DNA from: Leucobacter chironomi DSM 19883 | GTDB lineage: Bacteria > Actinomycetota > Actinomycetes > Actinomycetales > Microbacteriaceae | DNA length: 64,000 nucleotides | Direction of reading: 5' to 3' | Assembly (NCBI RefSeq): GCF_000421845.1 | Contig: NZ_ATXU01000005.1 | Location: forward strand, 124,001 to 188,000 | Part shown: in pieces, positions 57,521 through 64,000 of the stretch | Position numbering within the stretch: position 1 is the first letter of the stretch | How the letters are laid out: each line of letters starts with the position of its first letter | The notes under the pieces: model-generated | Told to the model about the DNA's origin: nothing | The model's input: only the letters and a program-made list of their open reading frames with translations | The model's database searches: none | Translations under genes and position numbers: made by a program

Positions 57521-58392
57521 TCGGGGGTCTCCTCGTCTCCGGGCGGCCTACCGTTCTTCGGGGCTCCCCCGTGTTTCGGACCCGACCCCCGGTTCTCGTC
57601 CGAGATACGTGAGAGAACCGCAGAACGGGAGGGCGTGGGATCGGGCGAACCAGGCGACGACGCTCCGGCGGCAGCGGCAGGCCGTCCCGCGAGCCGTCGC
57701 GTCTCGGCGGCGAGCGCGTCGAACAGGGGCAGCCGGTCCGGCATACGATCCGCGACCGCCTGCCGCTGCCGCCGCACGGTGTCCTCGTCGCCGCGAGCGA
57801 TGGGGCCGGTGAGCGCCGCCTCGGCGCCGTGCTCGCCCCAGTTGCGCAGTGCCGCTTCCGCGAGCGGGCGCAGTGCGTCGCGCGGCACCCCCGCACCGTC
57901 GGCGAGCTGCTCGGCGAAGCCTTCGAGGGCGACGAGGAAGTTCGAGGCGATCGACGCCGCCGCGTGATAGGCGGCGCGATCCGCCTCGTGCACCCGGAAG
58001 GTGCGCAGCCCGAGGGCATCGGCCAACCGCTGCGCAGCGGCCAGCGCTCCCTCGTCGGAGGCGTCGATGGCGGCGTGGGCGCCGGAGAACGAAGTGCCTG
58101 CGCCCAGCACGGTGAGCAGCGGGTGCAGCGAGAATGCGGGGTGGGGTTGCAGCGCGTCGAGGCCGGTCGCGCCCGAGCAATGCCCCACTACCGGGCCGGG
58201 GGCGATGCGCGCCGCAGCCTCCGCGATCGCGGTGTCGGGCACGGCCAGCAGCACCACGTCGACCGGGCGGCCATCGGGGCCGACGCCGTCGGCGCCCCTC
58301 CCGGCGAGGGGCAGCACGTCGAGGCCTGAGCCGGCGAGCGCGTGCGCGAGCGCCGCGCTCACGCGACCGCGTCCGACGAGCTGCACGCGCAT
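57517..58392 (-). CDS. Rossmann/DUF2520 protein, ketopantoate-reductase-like
   Basis: A 291-residue protein with an N-terminal NADP-binding Rossmann fold (VQLVGRGRVSAALAHALAGSG, then DVVLLAVPDTAIAEAA) and the DUF2520 helical domain (HPLLTVLG, AYHAAASIASNFLVALEGFAEQL, ALTGPIARGD). The domain order is that of 6-phosphogluconate-dehydrogenase-like reductases, including PanE. Its place directly before panC and panB suggests that it supplies the missing ketopantoate reductase step; no canonical panE is in the window. This is inference. The 60-residue tail is low-complexity. It starts 5 bp after murB. Confidence 0.8.
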   Translation of the reverse strand: MRVQLVGRGRVSAALAHALAGSGLDVLPLAGRGADGVGPDGRPVDVVLLAVPDTAIAEAAARIAPGPVVGHCSGATGLDALQPHPAFSLHPLLTVLGAGTSFSGAHAAIDASDEGALAAAQRLADALGLRTFRVHEADRAAYHAAASIASNFLVALEGFAEQLADGAGVPRDALRPLAEAALRNWGEHGAEAALTGPIARGDEDTVRRQRQAVADRMPDRLPLFDALAAETRRLAGRPAAAAGASSPGSPDPTPSRSAVLSRISDENRGSGPKHGGAPKNGRPPGDEETPE

Positions 58393-58397
58393 GCCCG

Positions 58398-59636
58398 CTA
58401 CAGCTCCAGCCCGTAGAGGTTGGGTTCGGGCGCGAGGATCACGCCGAACTCCTGCTGCACGCGCTGCACCACGAAGCGGGCGAGCTCAGCCACCTGCGCG
58501 GCCGTGGCGCCGCCGCGGTTCGTGATCGCGAGCGTGTGCTTCGACGAGATCGCGGCACCGGACCCGGGCAGGCGGTACCCGCGCGGCACCCCGGAGTTCT
58601 CGATGAGCCACGCCGCCGACAGCTTGATGCGCCGCTCGGGCGCGGCCTGCGGGAAGCGCATGGGCACGCCGGCGGCGAGCTCTTCGAGCGTCGTGACGGC
58701 GGGAGCGGGCTCGTCGTCGCCGACCGGGAAGCGGGGTGCGTTCTCGGGCAGGGTGCGCGCGAAACGCTCGGTGACGATGGGGTTCGTGAAGAAGGATCCG
58801 GCGCTCCAGGTGTCGTGATCCTCGGGATCGAGCACCATGCCCTTCGACGCGCGCAGCCGCAGCACGGCCTCGCGCAGCTGCCGCACCGGCACGCGATCGC
58901 CCGGCTCGACCCCGAGCGCCGCCGCGAGCTGGGCGTAGCGCACGGGCTCGGAGAGCGCGTCGCCCGCCTCCGGAGCGGCCGCCGGCGCCGCATGCCGGCC
59001 TGCCGGTGCGGCCGACTCGGCGGACGCGCCCGCGGTGAGCAGCAGGTCGATGGAGAGCACGACGCCCTCGCGCCCCCGCTTGATCGCCGAGTCGCGGTAT
59101 CCCAGCTGCAGCTCATCGGCCGAGAGGCGCTGCATTTCGCCGCTCTCGCGGTCCAGGAACTCGATCGAGTGCAGCACGTCCGCGAGCTCCTGCCCGTACG
59201 CGCCGATGTTCTGCACGGGAGCGGCGCCGGCGAGGCCGGGGATGCCCGAGAGCGCCTCGATGCCCGACCATCCGCGTTCGACGCACGCCGCGACGAGCGC
59301 ATCCCAGTCGTGGCCCGCCTGCACGCGCAGCCGAACGCGGCCCTCGGGCTGCTCGGGGTCGTTCACGAGCTCCATGCCCGTGCTGCGCACGAGCAGCACC
59401 GGCCCGGGGAAGCCGTCGTCGTGCATGACCGTGTTCGAGCCTCCGCCGAGCAGCAACCAGGGCTCGTCGCCCTGCCAGAGCTCGGTCGCGCAGCGCACGA
59501 GCTCGTCGCCGCTGCGCGCCACCACGATGCGCTCGGCCGGACCGCCGACCCGCATCGTGGTCAGCTCGGCGAGCGGCGTGCCGTCGCCGACGGCCGCAGC
59601 GCCGGGCTCGGGGATCGAACCGGCCGGCAGGCTCAC
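58398..59636 (-). CDS. murB: UDP-N-acetylenolpyruvoylglucosamine reductase
   Basis: A flavoenzyme that makes UDP-MurNAc, an early peptidoglycan step. The 412-residue type I MurB has the FAD-binding LLLGGGSNTVMHD, IPGLAGAAPVQNIGAYGQE, the LGYRDSAIK block, GSFFTNPIV (proton-donor Ser) and the C-terminal SKHTLAITNRGGATAAQV. An Ala/Pro-rich stretch (about 205-230) is inserted at a variable loop. It overlaps the upstream dehydratase gene by 4 bp (59633-59636). Confidence 0.94.
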   Translation of the reverse strand: MSLPAGSIPEPGAAAVGDGTPLAELTTMRVGGPAERIVVARSGDELVRCATELWQGDEPWLLLGGGSNTVMHDDGFPGPVLLVRSTGMELVNDPEQPEGRVRLRVQAGHDWDALVAACVERGWSGIEALSGIPGLAGAAPVQNIGAYGQELADVLHSIEFLDRESGEMQRLSADELQLGYRDSAIKRGREGVVLSIDLLLTAGASAESAAPAGRHAAPAAAPEAGDALSEPVRYAQLAAALGVEPGDRVPVRQLREAVLRLRASKGMVLDPEDHDTWSAGSFFTNPIVTERFARTLPENAPRFPVGDDEPAPAVTTLEELAAGVPMRFPQAAPERRIKLSAAWLIENSGVPRGYRLPGSGAAISSKHTLAITNRGGATAAQVAELARFVVQRVQQEFGVILAPEPNLYGLEL

Positions 59637-60061
59637 GCGAACGCCGCCAGCAGCTGGGCCTTGCCCAGCACGGTCGAACCCTCGAAGACGACCTTGAGGT
59701 CGATGCGCGCCGTGCGGGCCTCGACGTCGATGGCGGCGACCGTCGCGGTGACGGCGACCGTCGCGCCCTCGTTCGCGTCGACCAGCACGGGGCGCGTGAA
59801 GCGCGACTGGTAGTCGCGCACCCAGGCCGCGGTGCCGAGCCAGTCGGTCACGACGGAACCTGCGGCGCCCATCGTGAGCATGCCGTGGGCGAGCACGCCG
59901 GGCAGCCCGACCGACTGCGCCACGTCGTCGCGGTAGTGAATGGGGTTGAAGTCGCCCGAGGCCCCCGCGTAGCGCACGAGGCGGTCGCGGGTGAAGTGTA
60001 GTTCGCGCTGGGCGACGACGTCGCCCTCGGTCAGGTGCTCGAACACCGGTGCGGCGGTCAT
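59633..60061 (-). CDS. MaoC-type (R)-hydratase/dehydratase, HadB-like
   Basis: A 142-residue hotdog-fold hydratase with the catalytic motif YAGASGDFNPIHYRDDVAQSVGLPGVLAHGMLTMG (Asp and His of the hydratase 2 signature), as in HadB of mycobacterial FAS-II. It dehydrates or hydrates acyl-ACP/CoA intermediates. It probably forms a dimer with the product of the gene overlapping it by 4 bp (60058-60061), as HadAB does. In an organism without mycolic acids it likely serves ordinary fatty acid synthesis. Confidence 0.85.
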   Translation of the reverse strand: MTAAPVFEHLTEGDVVAQRELHFTRDRLVRYAGASGDFNPIHYRDDVAQSVGLPGVLAHGMLTMGAAGSVVTDWLGTAAWVRDYQSRFTRPVLVDANEGATVAVTATVAAIDVEARTARIDLKVVFEGSTVLGKAQLLAAFA

Positions 60062-60504
60062 GCGTCTTCCCCTCTCACCACGAGCGTCGAGATCGCGGTG
60101 ACCACGTGCGCTCCGGAGGCGTCGGAGATGCTGCTCGACGCCGTGACCATCGAGTTGCCGCCGAGCTGCTTCACGGCGGCGATCGTGAGCGTGGCGGTCA
60201 ACTCGTCGCCTGCGACGATGGGGCGGGTGTAGCTGAACCGCTGGTCGCCGTGCACGACGCGCGAGAAGTCGACGCCGGCCTCGGAGTCGGCGAGCAGCTG
60301 CGCGAGCGTCGACTCCTGCACCACGACGGCGAAGGTGGGCGGGGCCACCACGTCGGTGTAGCCCGCGGCGCGCGCGGCCTCCGGGTCGAGGTGCAGCGGG
60401 GAGTCGCTCTGCACGGCGCGCGCGAACTCGCGCACCTTCTCGCGACCCACCAGATACGGGGCGGTCGGCGGGTATTCCCGGCCTTGGATCTCTGGATTCA
60501 CCAC
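60058..60504 (-). CDS. MaoC-like N-terminal dehydratase, HadA-like
   Basis: A 148-residue hotdog protein of the FAS1-type dehydratase group. Features: [44 protein letters not shown] (the structural partner fold, lacking the D-x-x-P-x-H catalytic pair of the HadB type), and [20 protein letters not shown]. The GTG start at 60504 lies 6 nt behind TAGACT (60511-60516, - strand), so the operon seems to begin leaderless. Confidence 0.83.
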   Translation of the reverse strand: MVNPEIQGREYPPTAPYLVGREKVREFARAVQSDSPLHLDPEAARAAGYTDVVAPPTFAVVVQESTLAQLLADSEAGVDFSRVVHGDQRFSYTRPIVAGDELTATLTIAAVKQLGGNSMVTASSSISDASGAHVVTAISTLVVRGEDA

Positions 60505-60839
60505 GGCGTCAGTCTACAGCGCCGCTCCTCCCGCTCCTCCGGCTCTCCGCCGCCCGCTCCCCCTGCTGCATCCCTCCTGGCGCCAACCCTTCCCATTCGA
60601 ACCGCACCGATGCATCTTCAAGCACCGAATCGAGTTGCGTGAGCGTCGATCGGTGCGGCCGTGAGGGGGCGGAGAGCAAGGGAGAAGGTGCGGGCGGGGT
60701 CGTGCAGGGACATCGCGGATCGCGGGCGCTCAGACCGGCGGCGCGCCCCGAGCCGGCTATGCGCATCGGCAACGAAACGTCGAAAGGTTTGTGCCTTATA
60801 TCCAAGGCTCGCGGGACGTCCTGGAATAGGCTGTACCCC
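60505..60839. promoter_or_regulatory. Divergent control region between the dehydratase operon and the carboxylase alpha gene
   Basis: A 335-bp gap without a visible gene. On the left, TAGACT (60511-60516, - strand) is the operon's likely -10. On the right, TAGGCT (60827-60832) ends 7 nt before the carboxylase ATG. Between them is a perfect 10-bp inverted repeat, CCGCACCGAT (60602-60611) and ATCGGTGCGG (60649-60658), 37 bp apart, which could bind a regulator of fatty-acid genes. The 60790-60840 stretch is AT-richer. Confidence 0.55.
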
Positions 60840-62606
60840 ATGTCGCGCATTCGTAAAGTGCTTATCGCCAACCGTGGCGAAATCGCCGTCCGCATCATCC
60901 GTGCCGCCGCAGACAGCGGCATCGCCTCGGTCGCGGTCTACGCCGACCAGGACCGGGACGCCATGCACGCGCAGCTCGCCGACGAGGCGTACGCATTGAA
61001 CGGCACCACCAGCGCCGAGACGTACCTCGTGATCGACAAGATCCTGGCCGTGGCCCGCCGCTCCGGCGCCGACGCCGTGCACCCCGGCTACGGCTTCCTC
61101 GCCGAGAACGCCGATTTCGCGCGAGCCGTCGCCGCGGCGGGACTCACCTGGATCGGTCCCGGCCCGGACGCCATCGAGCGCCTGGGCGACAAGGTCTCGG
61201 CCCGCCACGTCGCCGAGAAGGTGGGCGCGCCGCTCGCCGCGGGCACGAGCGACCCGGTCGAGAACGCCGACGAGGTGCTCGCCTTCGCCGACGAGGTCGG
61301 CCTGCCGATCGCCATCAAGGCGGCGTTCGGCGGCGGCGGCCGCGGCCTGAAGGTCGCCTACGACCGCGACGAGGTGGCCGAGCTCTTCGAGTCGGCTACC
61401 CGCGAGGCGGTTGCGGCGTTCGGCCGCGGCGAGTGCTTCGTCGAGAAGTACCTCGAGAAGCCGCGTCACGTCGAGACCCAGTGCCTCGCCGATCAGCACG
61501 GCAACGTCGTGGTGGTCTCGACCCGCGACTGCTCGCTGCAGCGCCGCCACCAGAAGCTCGTCGAGGAGGCGCCCGCGCCGTTCCTCACCGATGAGCAGAA
61601 CGAGAAGCTCTACGCCGCGTCGAAGGCGATCCTCAAGGAGGTCGGCTACGTGGGTGCCGGCACCTGCGAGTTCCTCGTCGCGAAGGACGGCACGGTGTCG
61701 TTCCTCGAGGTGAACACCCGTCTGCAGGTCGAGCACCCGGTCTCCGAGGAGGTCACCGGCATCGATCTCGTGCGCGAGCAGTTCCGGATCGCCGAGGGCG
61801 GCGTCATCGACTACGCAGACCCGGTGGCCCGCGGCCACTCCTTCGAGTTCCGCCTGAACGGCGAGGATCCCGGCAACGGCTTCCTGCCGGCCCCCGGCCC
61901 GGTGGCGCTGTTCAAGCCCGCCGCGGGCCCCGGCGTGCGCGTCGACACGGGCGTGCAGTCGGGCGACGTGGTCTCGGGGTCGTTCGACTCGATGCTCGGC
62001 AAGCTCATCGTCACGGGGGCGACCCGCGAGGAGGCGCTCGAGCGCTCCCGCCGGGCCCTCGACGAGTTCGAGATCCAGGGCCTGCCGACCGTGCTCCCCT
62101 TCCACCGCAAGATCGTGCGCGATCCGGCGTTCACCGCACCCGAGGGCACCTTCGGCGTGTACACGCTGTGGATCGAGAGCGAGTTCGAGAACGACATCGA
62201 GCCCTGGGAGGGCGAGGTGCCGCCGATCGGCCAGGATCCGAAGCGTCAGACCGTCGTCGTCGAGGTCGCCGGCCGCCGTGTCGAGGTGTCGATGCCCGCG
62301 ACTCTGCTGCCGCTCGTCGACCAGGAGGTCACCCGCGGGCCGGCCCCGAAGCGCGCGAAGGGCTCCGGCGTCGCGACCGCGACGGGCGACGCGGTCGCCG
62401 CTCCCATGCAGGCCACGGTCGTGAAGGTCGCCGTCGAGGCGGGCCAGCAGGTCTCGGAGGGCGATCTGGTCGCCGTGCTCGAGGCCATGAAGATGGAGCA
62501 GTCGCTCTACGCGCACCGCGACGGCGTGGTGGCGAACATCGACGCGCCGATCGGGCAGACCGTGCCGAACGGGCACGTGCTGCTCAGCATCGTCGATTCC
62601 GAGTAG
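60840..62606 (+). CDS. Acyl-CoA carboxylase alpha subunit: biotin carboxylase plus biotin carrier (AccA3-like)
   Basis: A 588-residue subunit that carboxylates its own biotin with ATP and bicarbonate and hands it to the beta subunit. Biotin carboxylase part (1 to about 450): [40 protein letters not shown] (ATP-grasp lid), [31 protein letters not shown]. The carrier domain is at the end, with Lys551 in EAMKMEQ as the biotin site. The ATG is leaderless-like. Beta and epsilon subunits and the biotin ligase are 20 kb away in this window; the three parts should form one complex. Confidence 0.95.
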   Translation: MSRIRKVLIANRGEIAVRIIRAAADSGIASVAVYADQDRDAMHAQLADEAYALNGTTSAETYLVIDKILAVARRSGADAVHPGYGFLAENADFARAVAAAGLTWIGPGPDAIERLGDKVSARHVAEKVGAPLAAGTSDPVENADEVLAFADEVGLPIAIKAAFGGGGRGLKVAYDRDEVAELFESATREAVAAFGRGECFVEKYLEKPRHVETQCLADQHGNVVVVSTRDCSLQRRHQKLVEEAPAPFLTDEQNEKLYAASKAILKEVGYVGAGTCEFLVAKDGTVSFLEVNTRLQVEHPVSEEVTGIDLVREQFRIAEGGVIDYADPVARGHSFEFRLNGEDPGNGFLPAPGPVALFKPAAGPGVRVDTGVQSGDVVSGSFDSMLGKLIVTGATREEALERSRRALDEFEIQGLPTVLPFHRKIVRDPAFTAPEGTFGVYTLWIESEFENDIEPWEGEVPPIGQDPKRQTVVVEVAGRRVEVSMPATLLPLVDQEVTRGPAPKRAKGSGVATATGDAVAAPMQATVVKVAVEAGQQVSEGDLVAVLEAMKMEQSLYAHRDGVVANIDAPIGQTVPNGHVLLSIVDSE

Positions 62607-62670
62607 TCCGGCGCCTCAGCCGCACCGCAGAGCGGACTCCGCGCTGAGCCGAAGCCGAGCCTGCGCCTCA

Positions 62671-62707
62671 CGAAGGGCCGCCCCGATTCCGTCGGGGCGG
62701 CCCTTCG
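62671..62707 (+). terminator. Hairpin behind the carboxylase alpha gene
   Basis: Perfect 16-bp arms CGAAGGGCCGCCCCGA (62671-62686) and 62692-62707 around TTCCG, followed by TTGCG. It is the most classical-looking terminator of the window, though the T run is only two bases. Confidence 0.75.
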
Positions 62708-62815
62708 TTGCGCGCGCCCGTTCGCTGCCGCGGCTCCGCTCGGGCTCGGCATGAGATCGGGCATGGAAACGGGTGGGGTTTCCACAGGATGCGCGCCTGC
62801 CGTCGCGCATAGGCG

Positions 62816-62821
62816 TAGAAT
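62816..62821 (+). promoter_or_regulatory. Candidate -10 element for the MHS transporter gene
   Basis: TAGAAT, 48 nt before the ATG at 62870. The predicted leader of about 40 nt contains AAGGA close to the start. Confidence 0.5.
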
Positions 62822-62869
62822 GCTCTATGGGGACCATTTCATCCGATATTTGGACAAGGAAGTCAAATA

Positions 62870-64000
62870 ATGACAGCACCAGCGTCAGCACATCCCAGGA
62901 GCACAGCCCGCGAGCGCCGCAAAGTGGTCGCAGCCTCGGTCATCGGCACCACCATCGAGTGGTACGACTTCTTCATCTACGCCTTCGCGGCGAACCTCGT
63001 GCTCGCGAAGCTCTTCTTCGAGCCGGCCGGCCCGGGCATGATGCAGATCCTCTCGCTCGTGACGATCGGCCTCTCGTTCCTCTTCCGCCCCCTCGGCGCG
63101 TTCCTCGCCGGCCACTTCGGCGACAAGCTCGGCCGCCAGCCGATGCTCGTCATCACGCTGCTGGTCATGGGCGTCGCGACCGTGGGCATCGGCCTGCTGC
63201 CCACCTACCAGTCGATCGGCCTCATGGCGCCGGTCATCCTCATCGTGCTGCGCATCCTGCAGGGCCTCTCGGCCGGCGGCGAGTGGGGCGGCGCCGTGCT
63301 CATGTCGGTCGAGCACGCCCCCGAGGGCAAGCGCGGCCTCTTCGGCGTCTTCCCCCAGCTCGGCGTGCCCTTCGGCATGCTGCTCGCCTCTGCGATGCTC
63401 GCGCTCATGCGCGTCGTCGCCCCCGGCGACGCCTTCGAGGAGTGGGGCTGGCGCGTGCCGTTCCTGTTCTCGGTCGTGCTCATCGTGATCGGCTTCATCA
63501 TCCGCCGCACCGTCGACGAGTCGCCCGTGTTCAGCGAGATCAAGCAGACCAAGAAGCAGGCCTCCGCGCCCATCGTGCAGGTCTTCAAGGCGCACACCCC
63601 GCTCGTGATCCTCGCCGCGCTGCTGTTCGCCGGTAACAACGCCGTGGGCTACATGCTCACCGGCGGCTACGTGCAGGGCCTCGCCTCCCGCCCCGAGGCC
63701 GACGGCGGCCTCGGCTACGATCCGGTGCAGGTGCAGCTCGCCGTGCTCGCATCGGCGGTCGTCTGGGCGATCTTCACCTTCATCTCGGGCCCGCTGAGCG
63801 ACCGCTTCGGCCGCAAGCCGGTCATGACCGTCGGCTGGTTCCTGCAGGCCGCAGCCGTCATCCCGCTCTTCCAGTTCGTCTTCAACGGCGGCGTCGGCGG
63901 CGTGCTCATCGGCACCAGCCTGCTCGCGGTGGGTCTCGGCCTCACCTACGGCCCCACTGCCGTCTGGTACGCCGAGACCTTCCCGGCCTCGATCCGCTAC
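62870..64000 (+). CDS. MFS transporter of the metabolite:H+ symporter (MHS) group, cut by the window end
   Basis: 377 codons are visible without a stop. The start region has the MHS hallmark IGTTIEWYDFFIYAFAANLV, then FLFRPLGAFLAGHFGDKLGRQPML (the loop 2-3 MFS motif G-x-x-x-D-K-x-G-R-R/K), LIVLRILQGLSAGGEWGGAVLM in TM4, and a second motif FISGPLSDRFGRKPVM in the other half. MHS proteins take up small carboxylates or betaines such as citrate, ketoglutarate, proline or shikimate; the substrate cannot be told here. AAGGA lies 9 nt before ATG. The missing end should hold two or three more helices. Confidence 0.9.
   Translation, partial: MTAPASAHPRSTARERRKVVAASVIGTTIEWYDFFIYAFAANLVLAKLFFEPAGPGMMQILSLVTIGLSFLFRPLGAFLAGHFGDKLGRQPMLVITLLVMGVATVGIGLLPTYQSIGLMAPVILIVLRILQGLSAGGEWGGAVLMSVEHAPEGKRGLFGVFPQLGVPFGMLLASAMLALMRVVAPGDAFEEWGWRVPFLFSVVLIVIGFIIRRTVDESPVFSEIKQTKKQASAPIVQVFKAHTPLVILAALLFAGNNAVGYMLTGGYVQGLASRPEADGGLGYDPVQVQLAVLASAVVWAIFTFISGPLSDRFGRKPVMTVGWFLQAAAVIPLFQFVFNGGVGGVLIGTSLLAVGLGLTYGPTAVWYAETFPASIRY

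Noticed and set aside
1..64000. Mobile elements, prophage, tRNA or rRNA genes
   Set aside because: I looked for transposase or integrase motifs, terminal repeats with target duplications, tRNA cloverleaf boxes and conserved rRNA strings and saw none. A tRNA-finding program would be needed to exclude a divergent tRNA.

Overview
The window comes from a very GC-rich actinobacterium, most likely a member of the Microbacteriaceae (Leucobacter-like); this is inferred from gene content, not from a search. Pointers are an acyl-CoA carboxylase built from a fused biotin carboxylase/biotin-carrier subunit, a beta subunit and a small epsilon subunit; a HemQ (coproheme decarboxylase) gene; paired MaoC-type dehydratases next to murB; a ZTP riboswitch in front of glyA; and many genes whose start codon lies 6-8 nt behind a TANNNT -10 element, as expected of leaderless mRNAs. 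I see no tRNA, rRNA, CRISPR array, insertion sequence, integrase or prophage gene.

Region 1 (1-3700): RarD-type transporter, CsoR-type metal regulator, polyphosphate kinase 2 and an LCP cell-wall ligase. Region 2 (3.7-20.3 kb): a cell-envelope polysaccharide locus. It holds a glycerol-3-phosphate cytidylyltransferase, a Wzy-type polymerase/ligase, a Wzz-type chain-length protein with a degenerate kinase-like domain, a CDP-alcohol phosphatidyltransferase, a 1220-residue secreted multidomain protein, a membrane-anchored protein, a Wzx flippase, a WecG/TagA glycosyltransferase, a polyprenyl-phosphate sugar transferase, a large LuxR-type ATPase regulator and a further glycosyltransferase. The - strand genes from 15941 down to 7065 look like one transcription unit (gaps of a few bases or 4-bp overlaps, up to 68 bp).

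Region 3 (20.3-29.9 kb): HemQ, an OatA-like acyltransferase with SGNH domain, VanZ-like protein, the cytochrome c assembly protein CcsB, a lipoprotein, an MpaB-family oxygenase, a membrane glycerophosphodiesterase, and an ArsR regulator/SRPBCC pair with a clear promoter and operator. Region 4 (30-34.2 kb): DedA protein and a one-carbon cluster, folD and glyA (ZTP riboswitch) on the - strand, purU divergent. Region 5 (34.2-39.6 kb): TetR regulator divergent from permease - amidohydrolase - permease, where the two APC permeases are close paralogues. Region 6 (39.6-43.7 kb): birA divergent from the carboxylase beta and epsilon subunits, then a CoA-pyrophosphatase.

Region 7 (43.7-52.4 kb): class II aldolase, dGTPase, DUF4287/SRPBCC-like protein, diacylglycerol-kinase-like lipid kinase, YceI protein, a RimK ligase fused to a TrkA-C-like domain, divergent from a RimB-type protease, and an acyltransferase-like membrane protein. 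Region 8 (52.5-55.7 kb): two PLP enzymes of sulfur amino-acid metabolism and a small membrane/coiled-coil protein. Region 9 (55.8-60.5 kb): a tightly overlapping - strand operon, dehydratase A - dehydratase B - murB - DUF2520 reductase-like - panC - panB, which couples acyl-chain, cell-wall and pantothenate/CoA functions. Region 10: the carboxylase alpha subunit and an MHS-family transporter cut by the window end.

Many gene ends carry long, nearly perfect hairpins without a T tract, and two of these (near 3.6 and 49.2 kb) are copies of one dispersed palindromic repeat.
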